From Rhodoligotrophos defluvii (GTDB taxonomy: Bacteria > Pseudomonadota > Alphaproteobacteria > Rhizobiales > Im1): a stretch of 64,000 nt of DNA. The position numbers were made by a program, and so were the translations under genes. Under the pieces are notes generated by a model. It worked only from the letters and a program-made list of their open reading frames with translations, was not told where the DNA came from and ran no database searches. Shown here one piece after another: positions 1 to 8,780 of the stretch. The DNA lies in assembly GCF_005281615.1 (NCBI RefSeq), contig NZ_SZZM01000004.1, positions 124,001-188,000 of the forward strand, read 5' to 3'. The number at the start of each line of letters is the position of its first letter. The stretch's first letter is position 1.

Positions 1-903
1 CACGATGGCCATATATTGGTTGTAGGCTTCGTTGGCCGCTTGCGAGACGGAAAAGTCTGCCAGCGCCTTCGCGGCCTCGAGGTGTTTGGTGCCCTTCATG
101 ATCGCGGTCGCCTCGATGTCCCATCCCGTGCCGTCGCTGGGAACGATAATATCGATTGGCGCTCTCTTGGCTTTGAGCTGGGGCGCGGTGATGTCCGTTG
201 ATATGCCGACCACATACTCGCCGGTCGCGGCCATCTTGCAGGGCTTGGAGCCGGAATGCGTGTACAGTGCGATGTTCTCGTGCAGCGCATCCATGAAGTC
301 CCAGGCCTTATCGCCCATGGTCTGCGACCAGTGGTTGATCGCGAGGTAGCCAGTATGGCTGGATGCGGGGCTCGGCATCGTGATTTGTCCCTTATAGACC
401 GGCTTTGCAAGATCGCTCCAGGACTTGGGCTCTGGGATGCCTCGCTTCTTCGCCTCGACCGTATTGAAGCAGATCAGCGTCATCCAAGTATCCATGCCGG
501 TCCACGACGGCGGCGTCTTGTCGTCGCGAAAGCGCGGCTTGAGTTCCTCGTAGCCCTTTGGCGCATAGGGTTGTAGCATGCCGAGCTTGTCCATGGTGAG
601 AAGGTGCATCAAGGGGATGCCCCAGACCACATCGGCCTTCGGATTGTCCTTCTCGGCGAGCAAGCGGGCGAGAACGATGCCAGGACTGTCGCGTAGCCAG
701 GAAATTTGAATGTCGGGATGCACTTTGTTGAAGGCCGCCGCGTAAGGTGCGAGCTGCTCCTTTTCCAATGTGGTGTACACGGTCAAGGTTTCCCCAGACG
801 CTGCCGCAGACATCAAAAGCGATACCGCCGAAGCCACTGCAAGCACCGGCACCACTAGGCGATGGCGTCTCAGGAAACCTTGGAACAGCTTTCGGGTTTG
901 CAT
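1..903 (-). CDS. 2-aminoethylphosphonate-type ABC transporter substrate-binding protein (C-terminus beyond window)
   Basis: A periplasmic binding protein read towards the window edge; 301 codons are present and the C-terminus is cut off. It starts at the ATG at 903 with a GGGGAG ribosome site just upstream. Residues 1-36 are a signal peptide (basic MQTRKLFQGFLRRHR, hydrophobic core, Ala-rich cleavage region). The mature part opens GETLTVYTTLEKEQLAPY and contains RDSPGIVLARLLAEKDNP, DTWMTLICFNTVEAKKRG and YTHSGSKPCKMAATGEY, which match what I remember of the phosphonate-type (2-aminoethylphosphonate, PhnS-like) branch of the iron/putrescine binding-protein superfamily. Permease and ATPase genes would be expected outside the window, downstream on this strand. 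A ferric-iron role is the main alternative. Confidence 0.8.
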   Translation of the reverse strand, partial: MQTRKLFQGFLRRHRLVVPVLAVASAVSLLMSAAASGETLTVYTTLEKEQLAPYAAAFNKVHPDIQISWLRDSPGIVLARLLAEKDNPKADVVWGIPLMHLLTMDKLGMLQPYAPKGYEELKPRFRDDKTPPSWTGMDTWMTLICFNTVEAKKRGIPEPKSWSDLAKPVYKGQITMPSPASSHTGYLAINHWSQTMGDKAWDFMDALHENIALYTHSGSKPCKMAATGEYVVGISTDITAPQLKAKRAPIDIIVPSDGTGWDIEATAIMKGTKHLEAAKALADFSVSQAANEAYNQYMAIV

Positions 904-1997
904 GTTTCTCCCCTATTTTTCTTGATCAGACCAAAGCGTATTTTGAAATCCTGTTGCCCGTGAATACGCAATTGGGAAGTCTGCCGTCGCGAAAGGCGAA
1001 GCCTCCTCGATTGATCCGGTCCATTGTTCCCGGTCCTGGCAGTCTAATGCCGGCGAACAGACGTTTGGAACCCGCCAACTCGGTGTCGCGCCTGTCCTTC
1101 AGAAGGGCAATACTCGGCAACTGTCTGCCATAGATCGTTCGGGCTTTCTGTTCCTCCGAGCTGACATCACGCCAATAGCTGTATCATGCAAAATTGCCGA
1201 TTGTGGATCATGATAATTGCACGCCTGTGTTGTCTCCGGTGGCAGCGCCGATGAGCAGCCCGTAGCGCCGCAAACTAAGCAGAATGCTGAGCCCCGCCCT
1301 TGCCTATCCAATTGAACTATTCCTGACCCAAGCGGGGTCCCATAGCTAGAAGCAAGATGACAGCTTTGCGCCCCACATCGGCCATTCCAACGGTCCCGGT
1401 CGTTCGCCAAAAGCGGACATTGCTGGTGCGAACCCAGGAGATTGCGCGAGCCAGATCCCCCTTACGGAATGGCTGCTTCGTGTTGATTAGGAGCCTCCCG
1501 CTAGCGCAAATGTGGTCAATATAGATGCTTGAATCCCTTTTGCCCGCCGTTTGCCGTCGATTGCCCTCAATAATGCGCCACTGCCGCCGATCACCGCACT
1601 CCATCCACCGACGTGGCAAACCGCCGGTCCCAGTTTCAGCTCGATACAATTGTGACCGGGTCATAGATTGCTTCAGCGAGAACGGCGGCTCTCGACCCTC
1701 TGCTGTCCTTGGCGTCCGGCGCGACGAACGTTCTGGTCGAGCCGCTTGCGGACGTTCTCGGCTGCTCGTCCTGCAGATAGGATCACCGTCGGACAAGACC
1801 TTTTTCTAGCACATTTGAGCGCAGCGCCCGAGCGGACGTTCTTCTCCGAACGTGCCGACGGATAAGCTTGGCGGCGGCTATACGCGATTAGAACATATCA
1901 GGAACATGCTCGCAAGGGGCAACAGAATCGTTATGATCGCAACTCAGTTATCCCTGCTTTGGTAGCGCCGATAAAAGAGGCATAGTTTCGATCCACA
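904..1997. other. gene-poor stretch of about 1.1 kb
   Basis: No convincing gene. The open frames here are short, conflict between strands and show no family motif. A 7-base inverted repeat (GCGTATT at 936-942, AATACGC at 963-969) lies just upstream of the binding-protein gene and could be an operator. Around 1400-1420 and 1730-1860 there are short 'gcggac' and 'gaacgt' stretches that resemble degenerate intergenic repeat debris. The region separates the phosphonate-type gene from a decayed cas3 and may itself be the scar of lost genes. Confidence 0.4.
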
Positions 1998-2068
1998 TCA
2001 CCTCTTGGGAGCGACAATGAAAGTGGCCAAGATCTGAGCCGATTCACAGGTTTTGGCTTCTATTGGCA

Positions 2069-3780
2069 TCAAATCGTCCACTGCTCCGCCCACAGATACT
2101 CCGCATCCTCCCACGAGAGCCCAACCTCCGCGCGATAGAGGCTCCCCGTCACCAGCACCGCGAACTGCTCGCCGCGTTTGTCCGCCTGCGCGAAGACCAC
2201 ATGCCCACAATCGATCAGCCGCTTGCGCGCCTTCGGTGGCACCTGCACGGTGTAGCGCTGCAAGTCGCGGGCGAGCCTGACGGAAGGGATGGACTCGACG
2301 GCGAGTTTGTCGACCAGCGCGCGCGCCTCGGGCGCGATGGCCACGATCACCGGCTCCATGCCGCTCTCGATCATGCGGAATTTTTCCGCCACGCTGCGAT
2401 AGGCGAAGTTCGTTTCGCCGCCACCCACGCGGAAATCCTTGATGATCTTCTCGCGATCCAGCCCCGGCCGGTCGAGGGCGCCAGTAGACTTCGCCGAAGA
2501 AATCCTCCATCGCCTCGGGCGAAAGTAGGTCGTCGTGGGTGTTCATGACCCTGCGCATATCGCCGGAAAGGCAATTGATCTCGGTCGGCGGCGGATTGTC
2601 GGGCGCGCCTAAGACGGTGACGATGCTCGCCTCGCGGCCGCGTTTGCCCTCCCGGTTGCATCGCCCGGCTGCCTGCATGATCTGGTCGAGCCCGGCTTCG
2701 GCCCGCCACACCCGGGGAAAATCGAGGTCCACGCCCGCCTCCACCAGCGAGGTGGCGATGAGCAGGGAGGGCAGATCGTCCTTGAGCCGCTGCCGCACGT
2801 CGTTCAGAATTTCGCGCCGATGCGCCGGATATTGCCGCGTCGTCAGATGAACGAGGCCCTCCAGCCCTGCTTCCTTCGCCGCCTTGTAGAGCGCAAGGGC
2901 ATGGCCCCGGCTGTTGACGATGACAAGTCTCTGCCGCTCCTCCGCCAGAGCCGCGATCAGCGCTTCGTCGTCCATGTCGCCGGCATGATGGAGGCGCACG
3001 CGCGCCAGTTTGCGCGCCAGGCCTCGCGGATCGGGCGCGAGCTCCCGGCCTTCCCGCGGCAGGCCCAGGGGATGCCCGGGCTCGAAGCGGCGCGCGTCGA
3101 GCGCTGGTTGCGTGGCCGTGCACAAGACGATGGTGCAGCGGTAGTTTTCGGCCAGCTCGCGCAGCACCCAGACGGCCGGGATGAGCAGCGGGCGCGGCAG
3201 GGTCTGCGCCTCGTCGAGTATGATGATGCTTTTCGCGATGTTGTGCAGCTTCCGGCAGCGCGAGGTTCTCGCCGCGAAAAGGCTCTCGAAGAGCTGCACA
3301 TTGGTGGTGAAGACGACGGGCACCCTCTCCTGGGCGCGGGAAGCCCGCACGAAGTCAGGAACGAGACCCGTCGCGTCGGCCGCAATCCAAGCGGGGTCCA
3401 GCGAAGCGGGATCGAAAGCCCGCAGACGCTCGGCCAATGTGGAGAAGGCGTCGCCCTGCCTGTCCGGCAGACCGGAATGATGGCCGGCGATGACAGGCGA
3501 GCAGGTCGGCGACGATCCTGTCCTCGCCGCCGGCCATCTGCAAGACTATGGCGGCGCCGGCCGTGGCGTGATCGACCCTCAGCTTCGCGCCTTTGATATA
3601 GGCTTGGAAATCCGGATTGTACTTGCCTAGGTCGTGTAGGAGCCCGGCGAGCCGCGCCGCCTTCTCCGCCCCGAAGACGGCGCCGAATCTAGCGGCAAGT
3701 TCGGCAACACCGAGCAGGTGTGCGCTAAGTGTTTGCCACTGGACGTGTGACTTCCTCTCCGCCGAATGAGCGTAAAACAT
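2069..3780 (-). pseudogene. cas3: cas3 remnant (type I-C-like HD nuclease-helicase), frameshifted and internally deleted
   Basis: Three minus-strand frames together spell one Cas3. The first, from ATG 3780, begins MFYAHSAERKSHVQW and holds the HD-domain motif LLHDLGKY. Near 3495 the frame shifts and continues with AGHHSGLPDRQG, the second metal-binding part of the HD domain. The helicase resumes abruptly at VPVVFTTNVQLFESLFAAR, then LDEAQ (DEAD-box motif II), CTATQPAL, LLIATSLVEAGVDLDF and QAAGRCNREGKR (motif VI). A second frameshift near 2475-2482 separates EVYWR from LDRPGLDREKIIKDF, and the C-terminal domain runs to the TGA at 2069. The helicase Walker A region (roughly 150-200 residues of a normal Cas3) is missing, so even without the frameshifts it could not hydrolyse ATP. 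No cas5, cas7, cas8, cas1, cas2 or repeat array is nearby. It is an inactive relic. Confidence 0.9.
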
Positions 3781-4189
3781 AGTTCCTCCCCCACCTCTGC
3801 AGGTTTGGATGAGTGGAGCTGCCTGTCAGGGACCACACATCGATATCCCTTTACCTAGAGATGCTGAGCGTAACCTTCCCGCCGAGTATCCGCCGCGGCG
3901 GTCGAGCGCTGCCGAAGAGCAGTCGAAACAACACCCCCGTCGATGAGTGCGGAGGACTGGCTGAGCAATGTGCGGGAAGCATCAGGCAGGGCCATATCGG
4001 ATTGACTTGCAAGTGCAATGCGCCGTGCTTCCGCACGAAACTGTGGCGCTTGCTTGATGCGAGCCGGGAGGCGGCCGCAAGGCAGGCCGAAACAGATCTT
4101 ATGCGGCAACGAGGGCGAGCTAGACGCGCTTCGCGATCGAACTTCAGCTCTTGACGGCCATTGCGACGCGATCCGGCCTGGCACGTGTC
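3781..4189. other. intergenic stretch of about 400 bases
   Basis: No supported gene. Short open frames on both strands lack family motifs. The stretch lies upstream of the cas3 relic and downstream of the permease pair, so it may contain debris of lost cas genes, but I recognise no fragment of one. Confidence 0.4.
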
Positions 4190-4846
4190 CTACTGTATGA
4201 TTCTGGTGTGGCGCTCGAGGAGCCGGGTCAGGTAGGCGCAACCCAGGCTAACGATCAGAAAGAACGCCCCCACCATGGTAATCGGCTCGATATATCTGTA
4301 GGTTTTGCCGGCAATCGCGAGCGCTTGCCCCATGATCTCGTAAACGGTAATGGCTGAAAGCAGCGGGGTTTCCTTGAACATCGCGATCAGATAATTCGAG
4401 AGCGCCGGAATCATCGGAGGAATGGCTTGCGGCAGAATGATGTGGCGCCAAGTCTGCGCCATGCTCAGATTGCAGGCTCGTGCGGCCTCCCACTGCCCCC
4501 GCGAGATGCTTTCTATGCCCGCGCGGTAAACCTCGGCAATATAGGTCGAATTGTGCAACCCCAGCCCGATTATGCCTGCCGTGAGGGGCGACAGCACGAT
4601 CCCCGCGCTCGGCAAGACGAAAAACAAGATATAGAGCTGCACCAGCAATGGGGTGCCCCTGATGAAATCCGCACCGAATCCGACCGATTTGGCTAGCCAC
4701 TGCTGACGGGAGCGCCGTGCGAGCGCAATGAAGAGCCCGATAACGGCGCCGAGGAAGAATCCCAGGAATGTGGCCAGCACTGTTGTCTTGGCGCCGTCCA
4801 TCAGTCTCGGCAAGATCGCCCAGGCGAAAGACCAATCCCACTCCAT
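4190..4846 (-). CDS. ehuD: EhuD-like amino acid/ectoine ABC transporter permease
   Basis: Inner-membrane permease of the polar amino acid (HisM/GlnP) family, 218 residues. It shows hydrophobic membrane segments, the family motif FIRGTPLLVQLYILFFVLP and the ATPase-contacting EAA loop (GQWEAARACNLSMAQTWRHI ending in LPQAIPPM). The NSTYIAEVYRAGIESISRGQ and FKETPLLSAITVYEIM segments are close to EhuD of the rhizobial ectoine/hydroxyectoine transporter as I remember it. It overlaps the stop of ehuC; start options are GTG 4849 and ATG 4846, and GGAG lies 7 bases before the ATG. With ehuC and the binding protein at 7761 it would make the uptake system, but no ATPase gene is in the window. A general amino acid substrate is possible. 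Confidence 0.85.
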   Translation of the reverse strand: MEWDWSFAWAILPRLMDGAKTTVLATFLGFFLGAVIGLFIALARRSRQQWLAKSVGFGADFIRGTPLLVQLYILFFVLPSAGIVLSPLTAGIIGLGLHNSTYIAEVYRAGIESISRGQWEAARACNLSMAQTWRHIILPQAIPPMIPALSNYLIAMFKETPLLSAITVYEIMGQALAIAGKTYRYIEPITMVGAFFLIVSLGCAYLTRLLERHTRIIQ

Positions 4847-5508
4847 CACCGCGCTCCAGACGTCTCGATGCGATCGGCCCCAATGGCGAGTCTTCTCTCA
4901 AGTCGGCCCACGCCTTTCTTGATCAGCGTCGACAAGGCGAAGTAGATGACCATGATGACCGCGAAGGGGAAAAGCGTTTGGCCGGTTTCGCTGCGCACCA
5001 GCTGTGCCTGATAAGTGAGATCCGGTAGGGAGATCAGCGAGGCGATCGCGGTCATCTTCAGCAGGGTGACCGCCAGGTTCCCGAAGGGCGGCAGCATCAT
5101 CACAAGTGCTTGTGGGATGATCACATGCCGCAAGCGCTGATACCGCGTGAGGTTCAACGCGATGCAAGCCTCGGTTTGCTCGGCACCAATGGCCTGCACG
5201 CAGCCACGCACCACCTCTGCGCCGTAGGCACCAAGGTTGAGCCCGAGCGCCAATACGGCGGCCTCCATAGGTCCCAGCGACACGCCCAGCAACGGGAGCA
5301 CGTAGAAGGCCCAGAACAGTTGGACGAACAGCGACGTGCCCCGAAAGAATTCGATATAGGTGGTCGAGACCACCCTGACTGGCGAAAACCTGGAGAGGCG
5401 CCCCAGTCCGGCAGCGAACGCCGCCAGCAGGGCCAGCATCGCGCTCAACAGCGATAGTATTACCGTTACATGCAACCCCTTCAGGATCAGCAATATACCT
5501 TCAGTCAC
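4846..5508 (-). CDS. ehuC: EhuC-like amino acid/ectoine ABC transporter permease
   Basis: Second permease of the pair, 220 residues, GTG start at 5508 with CGGAG 7 bases upstream. It contains YIEFFRGTSLFVQLFWAFYV, LGLNLGAYGAEVVRGCV and the EAA-like loop ending IIPQALVMMLPPFGN, followed by a membrane segment and a basic C-terminus (VGRLERRL). These follow the EhuC pattern of rhizobial ectoine transporters. The stop overlaps the start of ehuD, so the two are translationally coupled. About 520 bases separate it from the MocR-type regulator upstream on the same strand. Confidence 0.85.
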   Translation of the reverse strand: MTEGILLILKGLHVTVILSLLSAMLALLAAFAAGLGRLSRFSPVRVVSTTYIEFFRGTSLFVQLFWAFYVLPLLGVSLGPMEAAVLALGLNLGAYGAEVVRGCVQAIGAEQTEACIALNLTRYQRLRHVIIPQALVMMLPPFGNLAVTLLKMTAIASLISLPDLTYQAQLVRSETGQTLFPFAVIMVIYFALSTLIKKGVGRLERRLAIGADRIETSGAR

Positions 5509-6031
5509 CCTCCAACTCCGCGGTTGTCACGCCTTCGCATCTGACCGGCCAATGAGGCGGCAGCTTGCTGCGCGCCACGACAGCCACCAGGAGGCCGCCT
5601 AAGGCAGTTCATGGACCAAGACAGTCTCGATTTGCGCCGGCATGCGCCCCCTCTCTTCTATGCCAACCTGACAATGGTGGAAGGGACAAGCGCGTGTCAA
5701 TCCGCATGTTTGCGTCAGTACAATTGTCGACGCCGGATGTGGAGCGCACGACCGAAAGGGCTGATCGGTGGCTAGGACGCGTGGCAAACTGCCGGCAGCT
5801 CCCCGGAAATCTAGGCAACATGAATGGCATGATCCGTTGGACTGAGAACCAGTTCAATAGACCAGATGAACCGGAGCAAACCATAACGGGCCATGTGGTG
5901 AAGCGCTTTCGCATTCACGGATAGGCCAGCCCGATGCCAAGCCCTAACCGCCTAGGGCATTGGTTGAGCAAAGTGGGTACCGGTTCGCTCGAAGAAAATG
6001 CGACCAAGCAAGCACTCGAGGCGCGGATGCC
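5509..6031. other. intergenic region upstream of ehuC
   Basis: About 520 bases between the end of the MocR-type regulator and ehuC. No frame has recognisable family motifs. It is long enough to carry a separate promoter for ehuCD and is somewhat less GC-rich around 5690-5900 than the flanking genes. I cannot identify a defined site in it. Confidence 0.4.
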
Positions 6032-7417
6032 TCATCGCAAGAGCGGCGCTTCGGGCGGCGCCGCCAGCACGCTCGCGATCGTCGCAAGGCCCGCCGACAG
6101 ATCCTCTTCCGAGACAGAGCCGAGGGACAGCCGGATCGCCTGATAGGGCGGCTCATCCCCCGTCACGAAGGAACTTGCCACCGCGACGGCTACCCCCAGC
6201 GACCGCGCATGCGCGGCGAAGCTGGCTTCGCTATAGCCCTCCGGCAGCGGCATCCAGACGTGAAGGGCCTCGGGATGGGTGGAATGGCGCATGCCGCCCA
6301 GGATGTCCTGGAAGATCCGATGTCGAGAGCGCAGGGCCTTGCGCTGCCAGTGCACGAGGTTTAGCGCGGTCCCATCCTGCACCCAGCCTGTGGCCAATTC
6401 CTCCAGCAGCGGGGTCGCCATCCAATTCGTCACCAGGTGCCGATTGGTGGCGGTTGCAATGTATTTCTGCGGCACCACGAGATAACCGATCCGCAGCCCC
6501 GGCATGACGATCTTGGTGAAGCTGGTGACGTAGAACGTTCGCCCGGGCGTGATGGAGGCGAAGGGTTGCGGCCTGTTGGAGATCAGAGGCCCAAGCGCGT
6601 CGTTCTCGATGATGAGCACGTCGTGCTTCTCGGCAATTGCGGCAACCTGGCGTCGTCTTTCCTCCGACAGGATCGTTGCAGGTGGATTGATCGCCGTCGG
6701 CTGAATGAACAGCGCGCGGATCTCCCGCTCCATGCACGCCCTTTCGAAGGCATCCGGGATCAAGCCGTCCGCGTCGACGTCCAGTCCCACGAGGTGGATG
6801 CCCATATAGGACGCGAGAGGCTTCAGCGAGTGGTGGCCCAGACTCTCGGTTGCCACCACGGAACCGGGTGGCGCGACCGTCATCAGTGCCACGGCCAGGG
6901 CCGAAGTCGCCCCATTCGTTATGCACACGTTATAGGGCGAAGCGTCGACCCCGCACTCCCGCAGCCATTGCAGCGCCGCCGCCCGGTGGTGTGAGGCGGC
7001 CCGTTCAGGCCGAAACGCATTCACGATGCGGTGCGGCACCGATGACGCGAGCCGCGACAGAGCATTGCTCATGTGCTGCAGATGAATATCCTCGCAAACG
7101 GGCTTCAGTATGGAGAGATCGACGACATCAGGGCTGCGCTGCAGCGAGAAAGGCGGGCCCCTGTCGGCCTCTTTGGGACGCTTCACGAAAGTGCCGCGTC
7201 CGGCGGCGCCGGACAAGAGATCGCGACGGGTCAGCTCTTCATACGCCCGGCTGACGGTCTGAACGGAGACATCCAGCTCGCTGGCCAGTTGGCGCTGCGG
7301 CAGCAGGCGGGCTCCATCAGGAAGGCGTCCATCGCGAATGGCTTCGGCGATCTGATCGGCGAGCGATTTGTAGATGGGGACGCTCAGGGATGCGCGATCT
7401 GGCTTCCAGCTTTTCAT
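6032..7417 (-). CDS. MocR-family regulator (GntR DNA-binding domain fused to PLP aminotransferase-like domain), EnuR-like
   Basis: About 461 residues. The N-terminal winged helix carries the GntR signature (IYKSLADQIAEAIRDGRLP, LLPQRQLASELDVSVQTVSR, AYEELTRRDLL). A fold-type I aminotransferase domain follows, with the PLP Lys in VTSFTKIVMPGLRIGYLVV and IENDALGPL supplying the Asp. Such MocR proteins sense a metabolite through a PLP imine; EnuR does this for ectoine catabolism genes. It is divergent from the binding protein at 7761 and lies upstream of ehuCD on its own strand, which fits a local regulator. I chose ATG 7417; an in-frame GTG at 7426 is possible. EnuR identity rests on neighbourhood and is not proven. 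Confidence 0.85.
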   Translation of the reverse strand: MKSWKPDRASLSVPIYKSLADQIAEAIRDGRLPDGARLLPQRQLASELDVSVQTVSRAYEELTRRDLLSGAAGRGTFVKRPKEADRGPPFSLQRSPDVVDLSILKPVCEDIHLQHMSNALSRLASSVPHRIVNAFRPERAASHHRAAALQWLRECGVDASPYNVCITNGATSALAVALMTVAPPGSVVATESLGHHSLKPLASYMGIHLVGLDVDADGLIPDAFERACMEREIRALFIQPTAINPPATILSEERRRQVAAIAEKHDVLIIENDALGPLISNRPQPFASITPGRTFYVTSFTKIVMPGLRIGYLVVPQKYIATATNRHLVTNWMATPLLEELATGWVQDGTALNLVHWQRKALRSRHRIFQDILGGMRHSTHPEALHVWMPLPEGYSEASFAAHARSLGVAVAVASSFVTGDEPPYQAIRLSLGSVSEEDLSAGLATIASVLAAPPEAPLLR

Positions 7418-7760
7418 CAGTATCACTCAATTGCCGTACTGATGTCGTGGGCTTGGCATAGTAGACCCTTGCCAGAGCGCGCGACATGTCCGGGGCAGGT
7501 CATAACATTCCGTGAGTCGAATTGCCCCCAGCGCCAACCTCCGAACCGCTCTTGCCGCAGCTTGGTACACCGGCCTGCGGAATACAGCATTCCGAAGCAC
7601 TCGTCCACCGGGCGAACGCTGTGTCGGTCGGCGAACGCCGCCGACTCATCATGGAGACGAGAAGAGGCTTGCTAACCGATCTGTCTCCCAATATCGTGAT
7701 TTTGCACCAGTACAATAGCCTAATGTCATGGGGCGAGGGATGAGCAAGAGGGAGACGCAA
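7418..7760. promoter_or_regulatory. divergent control region between the MocR regulator and ehuB
   Basis: About 340 bases between two divergent starts, so it must carry promoters for both and is the natural place for MocR binding sites. The last 70 bases before the binding-protein gene are AT-richer (around 7690-7730). The Shine-Dalgarno AGGGAG lies just before ATG 7761. I cannot assign -35/-10 boxes or the operator with confidence. Confidence 0.5.
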
Positions 7761-8633
7761 ATGAAGACATTGTATGCCGCCGCAAGGTGGACCGGTCTAG
7801 CAGTTGCGGTTGTGCTGCTGACAGCGCCGAATACCGCGACGGTTCATGCCGATGATCTCGCTGCGATCAAGGAGCGGGGATATGTGAGAGGCGTCACCGC
7901 CAACGAGAAGCCATACGGATATATCGACTCTGAAGGGAAAGGAGCAGGCATCGGGCCGGACGTCGCAGCGGCGGTGTTGGCCAAGCTTGGCATCGAGAAG
8001 ATCGAATGGACGGCCGTTGCGTTCGACGGGCTCATTCCAGGGGTTAAGGCGAACAGGTTCGACTTTTCCGCTGCGGAGCAGGCGATCAGGCCGGAGCGAT
8101 GCACGCAGGTCCAGTTCAGTGCTCCGACATCGAGCTACACGGGAAACTTGCTGGTCAAAGCCGGAAATCCGAAGAATCTGCGCAGTTACAAAGATATCGT
8201 TGCCAAGCCTGGCACCAAGCTTGCCGTTATTGCAGGTGGCACCGAGAGACTTCTCGATGCGTACAACATCCCTCAGTCGGACCGGGTCTACCTCAAGAGC
8301 AACGCCGATGCGATTCCTGCCCTGATCTCGGGGCGCGCCGACGCTTACCATGCCACCGAGTTGACCAACTACGCGCTTGCCAAGCTGTCACCTGAGGTCG
8401 AGGTTGCGGAGATGACGCGCGACCCGGTGATCGACGGCAAGCCCTACAGGAACTACGGGGCCTTTACGTTCAGGAAGGAGGACAAGGACTTCTACACCGC
8501 CTTCAATGCGGAACTCATCGCATTCAAAAAGACCGATGCGTATGAGAAGATCCTGACCTCCTATGGTTTGACCAGGGGAAGTGTTGAGGCGGCGCGCGAG
8601 GCCTCGACCGAGGCCCTGTGCGCGGGGAAATGA
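7761..8633 (+). CDS. ehuB: EhuB-like ectoine/amino acid ABC transporter substrate-binding protein
   Basis: Periplasmic binding protein of the family-3 (polar amino acid) type, 290 residues. ATG 7761 is preferred over upstream in-frame ATGs because AGGGAG lies 7 bases before it and a signal peptide starts at once (MKTLYAAARWTGLAVAVVLL, cleavage after VHA). The mature protein opens DDLAAIKERGYVRGVTANEK and includes RFDFSAAEQAIRPERC, LVKAGNPKNLRSYKDI, FTFRKEDKDFYTAFNAEL and a C-terminal EALCAGK. Order and wording match EhuB proteins as I recall them. Its permeases are on the opposite strand beyond the MocR gene, so the transporter is split over a divergent locus. Confidence 0.82.
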   Translation: MKTLYAAARWTGLAVAVVLLTAPNTATVHADDLAAIKERGYVRGVTANEKPYGYIDSEGKGAGIGPDVAAAVLAKLGIEKIEWTAVAFDGLIPGVKANRFDFSAAEQAIRPERCTQVQFSAPTSSYTGNLLVKAGNPKNLRSYKDIVAKPGTKLAVIAGGTERLLDAYNIPQSDRVYLKSNADAIPALISGRADAYHATELTNYALAKLSPEVEVAEMTRDPVIDGKPYRNYGAFTFRKEDKDFYTAFNAELIAFKKTDAYEKILTSYGLTRGSVEAAREASTEALCAGK

Positions 8634-8693
8634 CCCCGGCCACGCAGTCTGCAGCCCAATCGAGACGACAATGGAGATGGTCGCCTGGCTTAT

Positions 8694-8710
8694 GCGATGG
8701 CGGCCATCGC
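8694..8710 (+). terminator. short hairpin between ehuB and the racemase-family gene
   Basis: A perfect 7-base stem (GCGATGG / CCATCGC) with a 3-base CGG loop in the 147-base gap between the binding protein and the next gene. No U-tract follows, so it is more likely an mRNA-stabilising or attenuating stem that keeps binding-protein expression high than a full terminator. Confidence 0.35.
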
Positions 8711-8780
8711 GCGGTTTGAGCCGCGGGATGAACGCTAAGCCGGCATTTGCGAGGCAGACATATTGCTCAAGAGGTTGCTC

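Noticed and set aside
1317-1796. 159-codon minus-strand open frame in the gene-poor region
   Set aside because: No family motif, biased composition, and overlapping frames on the other strand; not supported as a gene.
904-4189. Possible CRISPR array near the cas3 relic
   Set aside because: No regularly spaced direct repeats were seen on either side of the relic.
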